The position numbers were made by a program, and so were the translations under genes. DNA of 64,000 nucleotides, taken from contig CAUEEP010000909.1 in the NCBI GenBank assembly GCA_958450365.1, forward strand, positions 323,501 through 387,500, given 5' to 3'. The notes under the pieces were generated by a model, which searched no databases, had not been told where the DNA came from, and worked only from the letters and a program-made list of their open reading frames with translations. Each line of letters starts with the position of its first letter. Position 1 is the first letter of the stretch. Below, piece by piece: positions 47,300-58,923 of the stretch. This DNA is from Mesorhabditis belari. Taxonomy: Eukaryota > Nematoda > Chromadorea > Rhabditida > Rhabditidae.

Positions 47300-48250
47300 A
47301 TTAATAATTTCTGGTTTTTAGTGATCATTACCATAAAGGATACGACGTCGGAGAAACGAAATGACGTCGTGCGAATGAGACGAATGAGTTTGAGTCAAAA
47401 AAAGATTGCCTCATTTCTGGGAATATCTCAAGGCACCGTCTCAGAGATTTTACAAAGGAATCCATTGACTGGATCAAACAAAGCTTTCAAAGACACTGGA
47501 CGAGTAAAGATAACGACTTCTCAGGATGACTCGCGTATTATTTAACTCTCCAAACAAGATCCTCGAAAGATCAATGAATATTTATAAAGAATGGCCTTAG
47601 AAAGTCAAAGATTCAATCAGCCCAAAAACTCTACAAAGACGCTTGAGGGATGCTGAATTGGTTGGACGACCTCCTGCACATAAGCCACTCATTTCGCCGA
47701 AAAATCGCAAGCTTAGTGTCAAATTTGCCAAAGAACATGTGTGTGCCAGAGTCTTCAGTAATGGTCAAAGTGCCTTTTTACCGATGAGAGCAAGTATAAT
47801 CTGTTTGGATTAGAAGGAATACAGGATTTATGACGCCCTGTAAACAAAAAGTTTGTTTCGCACAACTTAATTTCAACAGTTAATCAATTCTCTGGGGTGG
47901 ATCAATTCTCATATAAGGCAGGTGGGAATGATTCCTTTAAAACGAATTACCGGTAGCATGAATCAGGATGCTTATCTAGACATGGTTAGAGATCATACGC
48001 TGCCATTTGCTCGAAAGAAATTGCCACTAAACTTCCTCTATCAACAGGATAAGCAGGCTAAACATAAATCTCGGCTCGTACAGAATTGGTTCAAGCAGGA
48101 AAACATTGAGGTTATGCAATGGCCAAGTCAAAGCCCAGACTTGAACCCAATTGAGCATTTATGAAAAGCGCTGGAAAGAGGTGCAAGAAGTGGACAAACG
48201 GGCAAACGATGGGTGCAAGAAGAAATGATTGGTTCTTATAAAAGTGGGTG
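47300..48250 (+). mobile_element. Degenerate Tc1-like transposase
   Basis: N-terminal helix-turn-helix (MRRMSLSQKKIASFLGISQG, about 47370-47460) and C-terminal catalytic part (FLYQQDKQAKH, then WPSQSPDLNPIEHL, 48036-48163) are typical of Tc1. A stop replaces the expected Trp after EHL, and several stops and frameshifts lie between the two parts. It starts 250 bases after the M13 gene. Terminal repeats were not identified. Confidence 0.85.
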
Positions 48251-48806
48251 AAGGCTAATTTTCACTAAAAAGATGACAGGATCACGGTAACTTTTTAGAA
48301 GGCACATTTTAGAAAATGCTTTTACCTCGAGATTACCGTTAACACCACAATCACCTTCGGGCAATCAATTCAAAAAATGACAATAACAAGGACTGACGAG
48401 CGTTGATAAAGAGCAGGTCAATAAAGCAATAAGACCAATAAAGAGCCAGTTCATATCACATATTTCATATTCATATGAAAACTTGAAAACTTCACTGTCT
48501 TAAGCATTAGAACAATTTGGATCGCCAATGTCAAAAATAAAGCCAAGACTATTTGTATGCCTTAAAAAAGAGCATTAAAGCATTCTAACAAGGGAGGTTC
48601 ACCAAGGTAACATCGGGTTTTAAAACGAGACCTAGCTCATTTAGACCAGTTTTTCACGCTGATTCCGAATCTGCAGTCAAATCTATCCCGTAGGGCCTCT
48701 CAAGCCGTAAAAACGGGAAGCCGTTTATGCAGGGAAAATTACCAAAAAAAAATGGCCGCCACTCTACCTTGAGTTAAAAGGGGAGGTTAGAGGCAGGTTG
48801 GAGACG

Positions 48807-48877
48807 GGAGCTTGTGGTATACTGGTAGTGCGGTGGGTTCCCACTATTTTTAATAGCTGGTTCGGATCCGGCTGCAA
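48807..48877 (+). repeat. tRNA-like sequence
   Basis: A-box-like TGGTATACTGGTAGTGC and B-box GGTTCGGATCC with a five-pair T-stem GCTGG/CCGGC, but no acceptor pairing. Probably a pseudogene. Confidence 0.4.
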
Positions 48878-48980
48878 TCACTTTTGTATTGCTTTGCAGT
48901 TTAGTATAACTTTTTTGAATCTGTAAGCATTAACGTCAAGCATTATAAGTTTTACAAAGCTTGCAAAAGCTTTTTCTTAG

Positions 48981-51900
48981 TTTTTCACTTTCCATTATTC
49001 TGCAATCACAAGTTCAGTCTTTTTACGTCGCCGAAATTTGGGATGATCCCTATTTAGACATGTGTTATCAACAAAGTGCTACACCAAACTTGCCAGAATA
49101 TGGAAATTTTGGTTCACGAACAAAAAACAAAACAGAATATGACATTTTATGCTAAAATGTTCGATTTACTGTTCTTTGTTTTCTTTGACTTTTCATTTTG
49201 CTCAGAGGATCCAGGCGAAAGAATTTATCAATTAACCTCTCATAGTTCTTCTTTTGCAATCCATACACAACGATTATCTAAATTCAAGGTAATTTCTATC
49301 AGAAAACCTTTTTTATATTAAGAATGGGATTTGCTTATTGGTAGAATGTTTTAAAGTTCACATATTCATTTTCAGAACATCACGATTCAATCGTTTGAAG
49401 GAGCAACCTTTTACATCGACTACTCTCAAAATGGTTGCAATGCTCCTTTAACGGTAATTGGACAAAGAATCAAATAATTTGTAAATATGCTGAGTTTTTA
49501 AGCTTTAAAAGCTACACGGTGTTCGAAAAAAGTGAGTCCGCGTCGAATTTCCTCACAATCTGTAGTGGCTTTTCGTGGCAGCTCTGGTGCTAGAAGTGTT
49601 TCGCGAGGAAATTCGACGCCAACTCGCTTTTTTTTCGAACAACCTCTACAGTAAAAACAAAAAGTTTAGCTCATTTAGAATCCGGACAATCCTTGTGCCG
49701 ATCGATTACCATTCACGGTCAATGGGGAACAGTTATCACCGATGTTCAACGATACAATGTGAGTGAAATATCGTACAATTATAGATATAATACAATTACT
49801 CTAAAACATTATAGTCAATATGTCCATAAAAAGGGCAAATTGGGCGCATTTTTCGTTTCTCACTCAATGCTCCGGAACATTTCAACGTTATTTGTTGAGT
49901 ATAAAGATGATCCATTGGCCTCATCCGAGTCAGCGATTTCTTTTCGAGTTAAAATTGATGGTTGAATTGATAATTCGAAATTTAAGTTTAGCAAAGATTT
50001 AGAGGTCAATAAAATTTTATTTATACCAGCTCCAAGTCAAGAAAAGTCATCAGCGCACTTCTTTGTAGCTGTACCAGGTCATGCAATGGCAACGATTGTG
50101 CCCAGTCCGAGCACTTACAGGTGGGAATTTCAGTTAAAGTTAAGTGAAAATGTCGGGAGCGCGGCAAATGCAATTTTTTTGCGCATCCGGACACTTGTGC
50201 ACTTTTTTTGCGCACCCGAGACATTTCCGCACCTTTTTTAGCGCACCTAGGAAATTTGTGCACTTTTTTGCGCACCTTTTCGCCCATTATAACAAGGACT
50301 GCCATAGACCCACACGATTGTTTTTTAGCCTCACTTGTTCACTTTTTGAATTTCTTTTGTTTTTTGTTGGTGGACTTATCAGGATTGCTTTTTTTAGTTG
50401 CGAATCGACGAATCGACTTCAAGAAGCCCGGAAGATGACACCAGCTCGACCAAGGTACACTTTTTTTGCGTTTTACGCCTATAAAGTTGCTTTTGGATCC
50501 TATTTAAAACTTATCCTCTCATTAATGTTCGTTTTTAGAGTTTTTTGACACACCTCGATCCAACAGGAATAAAGAAGTGTTTTATGACGCGAGCGGCTTC
50601 GAATTTCGGCTCCACGAGAACACTCAGACCAAAGGATCGATTTACAAATATGAATTTATAGTGTCGTGTTTTTAAAGTTTATGAAAGTGAAAATACTTGT
50701 TTCTTACAGATGCTTGCAAAAAGTGTGGTCTTCTTGGCAAACACTCAGCTCAAAACGGGTGCATTGATAGCAAGGGTCATCATGCACACATGGTCCAAAA
50801 CTACGGAAAAGAGGTTAGTCGTTAGTCGTTAATCGTTCTATTAAAAGATACGTGGCGTGAAGAAAATAGTTAAACATCACGTTGGCACGCAGATACGAGA
50901 AATTGTTCGTGAAGACATTCGTGGAGCTAACGATCACCTGAAACCCTTTATCAATGAGGTGGCTTAAAAAAAGACGGTAAAACGTAGAGAAAGCAAAGAA
51001 AGCAGCTATCACTAAATGGCCTCACAAAATCGATTTTTCGTCTTTTGGTTAGCTTTTGGTCTTTGTCGATAATTGTGTTTTTAGATACAACATTCAAGCA
51101 AGTTGATACGTGTTCTCAATATCAGAAAAGAGATTTGAGCGCCATCAAAATCTATGCACATGATATTGGATTAGATCTACTTAGAAATGTGAGTTGGTTT
51201 TGTAAAATGCTGTAACAAGCTAATACAGAATCGAACGTGAAGGGCGGACGGCACTTTCTGCGCTTGTCCCTCGAATTTTGCTTTGGAGTGAAAAAACTAC
51301 CATCAAGAAGACAGGAAAGCAACAGATACAGATACAGACAGCATCAAGAAATCAAAGCTACAGAGAAATAGCAGGAAAAAAAAACAAAAAGCGAAGCCAA
51401 ATGATCCTATGGATCTAGGGCGGTCCTTGTTATAATGGGCGAAAAGGTGCGCAAATGTCCCAGGTGCGCTAAAGAGGTATTTGTTCTACTCCCAAAATGT
51501 CTAATATGTATCGTTGACGTTATTGAATTCAAAAATCTCAATGTATTCCTCTCAATGAGTTTTCTAAAAGGCGATAACTTTTGAAAACTAGTCTTACCGT
51601 ACGTAAAAAAGTAAATAGATTGAACCAAACTAGAGGCAAGTCTATTGTAGTTTTCAAAAAAAACACGTTTTAGGAAAGAGAAAATATCTACGAAGCAATA
51701 TCGTAGCCATTTTAGCAAAGATGGACCATTGACCTATTTTTGGGCGCAAAATATGAACACGGAAAGTGATGGTTGTCGCCTTTTTGAGGTTTTTCTAATA
51801 AAGAGTAAATTTCTATTGAACCCATCATATCTTTCAGTTAACATGTCCGGCTGACGCTGTTCACTTATATTATGCCGGCACATATTCCGAAAATGAAGCA

Positions 51901-54100
51901 AGTGATCCTCTCTTTCGTGATAAGTGGGTTCTTGACAACAAATACAAATACAAATATGTAGTTAACAATTGACTTAAGGAAAAGTGAACCCATTTATTCG
52001 AGAGCAAGTGCCACAACAGTGTACTCAGACAGTAAATTCGGGTGCACTTTTTGTCTCGAGTTTGAAACAAGAGACGTTGGTTGGTTTTAGTTAAATTTCA
52101 TAATACCAAAGCTATCTTATTCACAATTCACAACATTCAGTCGAGCAATTGAACGCTTTTTCTTTGTGGACTCCATTTTGGTATCCCTGGATCTTCGATA
52201 AAGCTGATCAATTGTGGACTGCATCAAAGAAACATAAACAAGAATTCTATGGAACTTTTGATACACCAGTTTAGTTCATATTTTGTTTTGTATTCCTTTT
52301 CGTTCAGGAAAACCGCTTGACAACCTTTCGGGTGGAATACCTTGATGGTGGACGATTGGAGGCTAACGGGTTTATCTATGATAATGATGAATCTGATCCA
52401 TGCACTGATGCGCAGTACTACATCGAGCTTTATAAGTATCTTGTTTTCATTTAATTGAATTTAAATGTAACTGACAACACTAGAATACCGTATTCTCTCT
52501 AATAATAGTGCACTCTCTAATAGTATTGCGGTCCAGGAAGGGGTTGAAAAAAGAGTAGGACGCACTACTATTAGAGAGAATACTAGGGTGCGTTCCTCGC
52601 AAGTAAGTAATTGCTCGAGCAAAATCTGCATGAGTAATTTTTACTCGATTAATCGACGTTTTTTGGTCGAGTAATCCTCTTTACTGATCCTCTTTACACG
52701 TCGAGTAAATTGAATATTTTTACATGTGACGGAAATTTGCCACCAAATCAGTTAAACGGCTGAATATCTTTAAAAAGAACCATATATAAGTCGTCGCTCG
52801 TGATTTTTTGCAATAATTTTCGCTAAAAGTACGGTAACTTTTCTCAAGTGTGCGTTTTAAAAAAGGCATTACTCGTGGAGGAACAGACTTTAGAGAATAC
52901 TGTAATTCACTGTCTGTGTGATCCAGTACTGATCGGGTACACGAGCTGACAGTAGCAGCAAACTGTTACTGTCAGCTACTAGGACATCAGCTACTGTGGC
53001 CCACGAAGGAAATCCGCTACCGATAGAAGCCCGTAAATACTTCTACTTTCTATGACCCCCTCCAGGACCGTGTGCGAGAAAGCGCGCGATTATGGGCGCG
53101 CACAAAGAACAGAGCCGGTCTCAGCGGTCTGGTCTGTACTAACTACTATAAACCATGACAGAACCTGGAATACTTTCAAGTTTTGCAAGCCCTGGTCCAA
53201 GATAAACAGTTTTCCAACATCATTTTATCTATTACCGATAGTTAGAGCACTATCTGATTAAGAATATTCAATTACAATTCTTCTTCAGCAATACAACCAG
53301 GGACAGCACTGTGATACTCTCTAATTTTTCTTGTTTTTATGTAAGTTTTACCTTCTTTTTTAAATAATCAAATGCTTAATCAGCTTAAATGGACTCCAAC
53401 TCGACCCAGCAATGAGAGTGCCGGCTTTTTGGTGACTCTGCGAGATGGAAATAAGGCAAACACTACAGAAATGGGTTCAACTACTCCATCTACTACATCA
53501 ACTACAATGATCTCAACGAAAACGAAGAACACGAAAAAAACGACCTCAGCACCGAAAACAACCAAGAAAACGAAAAAAACGACTCCAATAATGGAGACAA
53601 CTTTTTCAACGACTATAGATTCGACTTCAATTTCAACGGATCTTACTTTAGAGGTCACAGGTGAGATAAACACAATTCAAAAATAGCGACAAGGCTTCAA
53701 ACTTAGATTTGCCTTCAAGTCCTGACTGTGAAGAGTTGAATCTAAAACTAGCTCTCTGGATTTCCATTGGAGGCGGTGTTGCTTTGCTTTGTTGCAGTTA
53801 CTTCATGATTGGATGCATTTTCGGAACAAGAACCGGAATCGTTTGTTGTTTTGTGTTCGGTCAAAACCTTTTTTTCAGTTTGCAAGAATATTTCTTTCTT
53901 TAACACATCGTGGAAGAGCCGATCGAATCCGCAAAAGCATGAACAGCGTAAGCTTTTGATTGAAATAAAACTTTGGCATATTATAGAATCATCGAAAAAA
54001 TCGAAAAATGAAGGAACAAGTAGCGAAGGAATCGTCTATTCAAGTGATTAAGGAATATGAAAACATTGAAACGATTGAAAAGTTTATGGATCACTGGTAG
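48981..54100 (+). CDS. Type I membrane protein with beta-rich ectodomain, about 17 exons
   Basis: Exons: 48981-49111, 49206-49288, 49376-49453, 49679-49758, 49815-49960, 50030-50143, 50539-50660, 50710-50813, 51085-51188, 51838-51957, 52146-52268, 52308-52435, 53289-53340, 53384-53660, 53707-53840, 53879-53947, 53987-54100 (TAG). Ectodomain modules resemble CUB-like folds: SFAIHTQRLSKFK with ITIQSFEGATFYIDY, then ISTLFVEYKDDPLASSESAI with FRVKI; a later one ends ESAGFLVTLRDGN. A Thr/Lys-rich stalk (TTPSTTSTTMIS and on) leads to one TM helix (LALWISIGGGVALLCCSYFM) and a short basic cytoplasmic tail. Phases agree except between exons 8 and 9, where I could not find a consistent join; a missed exon, another donor or a lesion is possible. 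No ATG is seen: exon 1 begins mid-codon in the signal peptide, so the start lies upstream. A relative begins at 63659. Function unknown. Confidence 0.7.
49518..49644. mobile_element. Small MITE in an intron of the type I membrane gene
   Basis: GTTCGAAAAAAGTGAG and GTCGAATTTCCTC on the left pair with GAGGAAATTCGAC and CTCGCTTTTTTTTCGAAC on the right. It accounts for the long open frame on the plus strand here. Confidence 0.75.
52492..52586. mobile_element. Small inverted repeat in an intron
   Basis: TATTCTCTCTAATA and TATTAGAGAGAATA end a 95-base segment. The adjoining 52590-52880 has a second, weaker inverted pair (gcgttcctcg...gaggaac) and resembles 44640-44750 (repeated gagtaatt motifs). 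Confidence 0.7.
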
Positions 54101-54850
54101 CTTTTTTAAAAAGTTGTTTAGATTTTGACGGATCACCGAAGAGAATTTTGTTTCCAAAGTAATAAAAGTTTCAAGTTCAACGCTTTCAGAAAATCACTCA
54201 AATTCTTAATTGCTTTTTTGAGAATCAATTTCCGCGATATTTAGCCGAAAGTCTAATGTGGAAGCGTTGAAATCGTTGTTTGTGGGGGTCGTTCTTCTTC
54301 GCTTTGTAGGGTAAATTGAAATAGGTGACAACAAAGCTGAAAATCGGGTTTAAAGTTTTCCAAAGAATAGATTCAATTCGTATTATTTTCTTTTTAGACA
54401 ACTCAACTCATTAATCAATTCATAAACCCACCGCATCAGTAAATCAAGTAAAACAGGGATGCACTCAAGAAGGATAAAAAGGTGAATCCAGTGGCAAGTC
54501 TTCGAAGGAATCGATTGACGATCACGATGACGATAGAAAACGGATGGCGAGATGGAAAACGGTGATCAAATGGGTGATGATTAACTGGAAGAGCGGATTG
54601 TCATAGTTTTCAAAGCCGATCTTTGCTAAAAACTATTACATTTACAGTCAAGTGTGGAAAAGTTTTCTGAAAAAAGGGGTATAAATTTGGGCCGATTTTC
54701 ACTAAAAAACCCAATAAAAGAATAGCTCCAATCGATTCCCAACCTCGAAAACCCCTGGGTACAAATTTACAGCTAAATATCCGTTTTGCAATAGGCCGTT
54801 TTTCACAAAACTGCCGGTTGGTACGAGAGTCGAGAGAGAGAGAGAGACGG
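54101..54850. other. Intergenic, no gene recognised
   Basis: Follows the stop of the type I membrane gene. No exon-like stretch; ends in a short ga run (54830-54847) that leads into the minisatellite. Confidence 0.4.
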
Positions 54851-55128
54851 GACGTCTGGGATGTCTGGGACGTCTGGGATGTCTGGGACGTCTGGGATGT
54901 CTGGGACGTCTGGGATGTCTGGGACGTCTGGGATGTCTGGGACGTCTGGGATGTCTGGGACGTCTGGGATGTCTGGGACGTCTGGGATGTCTGGGACGTC
55001 TGGGATGTCTGGGACGTCTGGGATGTCTGGGACGTCTGGGATGTCTGGGACGTCTGGGATGTCTGGGACGTCTGGGATGTCTGGGACGTCTGGGATGTCT
55101 GGGACGTCTGGGATGTCTGGGACGTCTG
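54851..55128. repeat. 18-bp minisatellite, about 15 copies
   Basis: Near-perfect tandem gacgtctgggatgtctgg, itself two 9-base halves that differ at one base. Since 18 is a multiple of three it stays open in four frames, giving Trp-Asp-Val, Ser-Gly-Thr-Ser-Gly-Met, Gln-Thr-Ser and Arg-His-Pro-Arg-Arg-Pro repeats. The homogeneity suggests recent expansion. No flanking coding evidence. Confidence 0.95.
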
Positions 55129-55338
55129 CACCATGTCATCCAGTCGAAAAGGCACAAAATCTTGCCAGAAAGACATCTTTTAAAAATCTAACACGATTTG
55201 GATTCCCCGCTATCGATTTGGTATTCTCACAAATTTTCGGGTCGATCTGATGACTCAAATGATCTGCAATAAATCGAGGAACCCACCATGTGAGTCCCTT
55301 CGTCGTGAATGTGTTAATATCTTGTATAAATCAAAAGC

Positions 55339-56086
55339 TTAGTATCTGTTAATATCAAAAACTTGTTAATATCATTTGAAGAACACAACAAATATGAACC
55401 TCTGAGCAGTCGACTCTTATTTTCTTTAGAAGGTGATCGAGTTGAACCATTCAATGATTGGTCAAAAATAACAACCAATAGCTTTTCTCTTCTCAAATAT
55501 GTAACTACTTTTAAATTCCTATTCATCAAATTTGAAGCCGGTTTTTCGCCACCAGAGCCCACCCATCAATTCCTTGTTTTGAAATTTCTTTTCCAGACCA
55601 AATTCGTTAAAAATCTCCTCACTAGCTCATGTTTTCTATTTCAACGAGTAATGCAAAATTGAAATGCTCAAGTGACCGACACTTTGAAATTCAATCGATG
55701 AGCTTAAGCTGAAAGTTTACAGATAGAGCCAAGTTTCATGAATCAGTTACTCATTGAGAATCTCTATGATTGCAAGGGTTAAAGTATTCGGGTTGCTTGG
55801 GTTTTACTTAAAAAGTCTTTCCCCAAATGTTGAAGAAATTGATCTAGGTGATTTGATCATTAAAGGAATTTTGTTAACAATCACGATCCTTCAAAGATCT
55901 AATCCAAGCAAAAGATCCAGTTTCAAGCTACATTTCACTACGACACTGGAACAATGTCTACTCAAAGCTGTCGTAAGCAAAGAATCGGTCAAAGAGATTT
56001 CGTGTTTTCCGAAAGAAAGAGAATTCTTTTCATTGATGCTTCAAAAACAGTATGCCTTAAAGCTGGATAAACTGATAGTTTTCTAG
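55339..56086 (+). pseudogene. Possible decayed copies of the ectodomain module
   Basis: Two open stretches (55363-55662 and 55754-56086) contain VTTFKFLFIKFEAGFSPPEP and ILLTITILQRSNPSKRSSFK. These resemble, in hydrophobic/Ser pattern, the ISTLFVEYKDDPLASSESAI module ending of the 49-54 kb gene. No signal peptide, TM helix or clear exon chain joins them. The similarity is pattern-level only, so this could also be an unrelated partial gene. Confidence 0.3.
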
Positions 56087-56502
56087 CAAAAACGGGAGTT
56101 GTTGCAAAATTTTTATTATATAGTTGGTTATGTTACGATCTCTATACTAGTCTGGCAATTTGAAAATCTGCAAGTCTAAATCTAATCTGACTTTCAAATA
56201 AAACAACCGTGATGAATAACCAATCGCCAAATCTTTTTCAAGGTCGTGATCTATTTTTTGAACTTTTCGCTCTCACTTTTCATTCCAGGAACACAATGGA
56301 TAAATGAGCGGAACGGACAAAGAATTCGTCATGTTTTTCAAAGAAAAGATTCTTCCAAGAAACAAAATATAAGGATTACGATGATTCCATGAATTGCAAT
56401 GAATCATTGGATCAGAATTTAGAAATGAACACATTGTTCATCGTATAAAAGCAAGGACTCTCAACTTTGCAACCAATCCATTCCTCATTAAACAACTCCA
56501 AA

Positions 56503-57241
56503 ATGAAGATCTTCGCATTCATTCTTGTTCTTGCCAGTCTTCTTGTCGTCTCTGAGTAAGTCTAAAAAGTTAGTTCAAAGCCCTAGAAAGAGGATTACTA
56601 CTAACAATTTGCAATGGTGACAACTTTAGCTTTTTCTAAAGTACTGCAAAGTCTTTCAATTATTATAGCTACTTATAACTTCCAGAACAAAACATTTAGC
56701 CAAGATAGCTCTCTAAACTTCTTTGATTAAAGTATGTTTTCAAATAAAATAAGTGTTCAGTGCCTGCGGAGCTCTATGGAGTTGCGGTCGAAAGAAGAGA
56801 GAGCTCTACCCTCAAATTGAATGCATATACCCACCGTGTCCGATTAATCTGTTCAAGAGAGACGTTGCCCCAATTGTGTAAGTAATTTTTAGGATGTCGG
56901 ACATTTGATACGCTCCGCGGCTCCTTTGCCATTGGCATTCCAACTTTGAGCTCAAATATCTTGCTGTTGGCTTGTCCAATTTAAATATTCTTGGTATCAT
57001 TAGATGCGCCAAGTCTTTTTCTACTGATTGGTACAAAGACTCTTTAAATTGGACAACCCAACACCAAGATATTTAAGCTCAAAGTTAGATTGCCAATGGC
57101 AGAAGGGTCGGGACACGGGGCAACGGCAAATGTCCCATAATCTAATATTTAAGACTAAATCTCTTCAAGTCTAGCCTAAAGAATGGTAATTTCATGTCAA
57201 ATTTCAGATTCAGCTCAAAATTCATGAAGAGTGCCGTTTGA
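56503..57241 (+). CDS. Candidate cyclic amidated peptide precursor A, 67 aa
   Basis: Exons 56503-56555, 56761-56877 and 57208-57241 (TGA), in phase. A signal peptide (MKIFAFILVLASLLVVS) is followed almost at once by DACGALWSCGRKKRE: two Cys six apart enclosing Gly-Ala-Leu-Trp-Ser, then Gly-Arg-Lys-Lys-Arg, the classic amidation plus prohormone convertase site. The rest holds a second Cys pair (ECIYPPCP) and a short tail FSSKFMKSAV. The paralogue at 58924-59336 has identical exon-1 length and phases and keeps the loop. The layout, with the peptide directly after the leader, resembles vasopressin-type precursors, but no neurophysin follows. Known family not recalled. A neuropeptide role is inferred; an antimicrobial or structural role is possible. 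Intron 2 holds an inverted repeat. Confidence 0.75.
56905..57118. mobile_element. Inverted-repeat MITE in intron 2 of precursor A
   Basis: ccattggcat, actttgagctcaaatatctt and ttgtccaatttaaa on the left have reverse complements tttaaattggacaa, aagatatttaagctcaaagt and tgccaatgg on the right. About 214 bp, non-coding. Confidence 0.75.
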
Positions 57242-57912
57242 TTGGACTCATGAAACAAAACTACCATCAAGATTCCAAATGTTCTCATTTTCTTTCTGAA
57301 ATAAACCTTTCTAACAAAATTTGGTTACAATGTTTGTCTTTTTTGAACTAGAACGTTCGTCTTTTTGATCCTTCGAGTGTGATCTCGAATTTCATTCAGC
57401 CGTTCACTATTGTTTGCGCACTTGATGTGCAAAAACTTCAAGCTTTTATTTCCAAACTTTAACCGATAAACCATATTGTTTCCTTTTATTAACTTTTTTT
57501 CACAATTTCTATCTGGTCAAGCAGATTCGGTAGATTATGCTCAACTTGGGATTGATGGCTGGTTTTTTGGTAGTGTAGGCTTGTTACTATCAAAACTCAG
57601 ATACTGTTAAAGTGCAGCAGGACAGCTAGGACAAATTCGGAAAGTATCGACCAACAAGGAGAGCTTTTCAAGAAATACGGAGAAGAAGTACCCGTAGCTG
57701 TGCCTGTATTTTCCCTAATATAGTGCACCGCGACGAGCAGAATTGATAACTATTTTAGGCTCAACACTCTAATCCCCCACAAGATCTCATCATCAGCTAC
57801 ATTTTTCGACCCCACATCGATAGGTTCTGATAAGCGTTTTTCGAGATTTCAAGCAATTTAGGCAAAGCTTAAGGTACAGTATTATTTGTAAGTCTCAGCC
57901 AACAAAATCTAG

Positions 57913-58762
57913 CTTGGAAATGGAGAATTTCTTATCACAAATGTTTCTAAGACGCCGTTGAATGCGAGTGGGGTTGATGGAGTGATGAGTTTTCAAAATT
58001 GTTTCAAGGAAAGTCAACATTCAGTCAAAAAAGCTTAACAACCATCATTTTAGGTATAAAAATGGCATATGTTTAGGAAGGCGTTTCATTGAAGGTAAAA
58101 GAGAGCCAAGCCTCTACATTTATGTGATCACCATCCCTTGTTTTCTCTTGACTTTTCTATCGATCATTGGTTGGACAGAGAATGTCAAAAAGGAAGAGCT
58201 GAGCAAAGTAATGAATTATCTTGGGAAACAAAACTGGTACTGACTAGTTTTAGCTAGTCAGTACTAGTACCAGTTCTGATTAGTTTTAGCCGGATTGTTA
58301 AACGTTCATGAGTCTTTTATCAATTTTTAGAGCATCGCTTTGACGAGTATGATGTCAGTGACGACCTTCGTCGATATGGTCTCACAACAAATACCCAAAA
58401 GGAGGCATTTTTCACTTCTAGGTGAGCACTTGAAACAGTTCTAACTGCAGAAATTGGAGATTGTTGATAATCCTAAAAGTTCTGATAATGTTAAAATATT
58501 CTTTTAGGAATCTTTCTCCTAACTTGCATCTTCACAACCACAATGGCGTGCGTCATTTTGGTCAGTGTTCCTGAGAAGTTTTCTCATCTGGAAAAGAAGA
58601 CAGCAACGTAATTTTCTTCAACTTATCCAATTGAATTTCAGAGATTTACCATTAAAACTCCATGGCTTTTACCTCACCAAACATTTTCTTTTTCTGACTC
58701 TTTTTCAAGTTGGAAACTTCATGAATCTTGTTGTTTATTGTCTTTTTGGAAATAAACAATGA
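57913..58762 (+). CDS. Cys-loop ligand-gated ion channel, C-terminal half
   Basis: Pentameric ligand-gated channel subunit of the nematode LGC/nAChR-like type, at the plasma membrane. Exons: 57913-57988 (end of ligand-binding domain, GNGEFLITNVSKTPLN), 58077-58207 (TM1, EPSLYIYVITIPCFLLTFLS), 58331-58421 (TM2, SIALTSMMSVTTFVDMV), 58508-58607 (TM3, IFLLTCIFTTTMACVILVSV) and 58642-58762 (TM4, then TGA). Phases agree. The TM3-TM4 loop is very short (about 25 residues). The extracellular half should lie at 57300-57912. I see only fragments, such as RLFDPSSVISNFIQPF with a CALDV resembling the Cys-loop start and GIDGWFFGS resembling the FGSW motif. The N-terminal part may be decayed or have exons I missed. 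The ligand cannot be told. Confidence 0.75.
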
Positions 58763-58923
58763 ATAATTTGAACTCGTATTTGACTGAAAACTGTCTTTTT
58801 AAAGCTGAAAACTTTATTTCTTTGCAACATTCAAAGCGTTAAATACTCAATGAACAGATTTTATTTGAAAAAATGAAAAAGAAGCTTTCCAAAAGTTGTT
58901 ACTTAAAACATTTTGAAGTGTTT

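Noticed and set aside
53052..53261. Open frame in the last large intron of the type I membrane gene
   Set aside because: No leader or family match; the exon at 53289-53340 joins the neighbours in phase without it.
54610..55250. Gln-Thr-Ser, Arg-Pro, Trp-Asp-Val and Ser-Gly-Thr repeat proteins
   Set aside because: Four frames of one minisatellite; no leader, domain or exon support.
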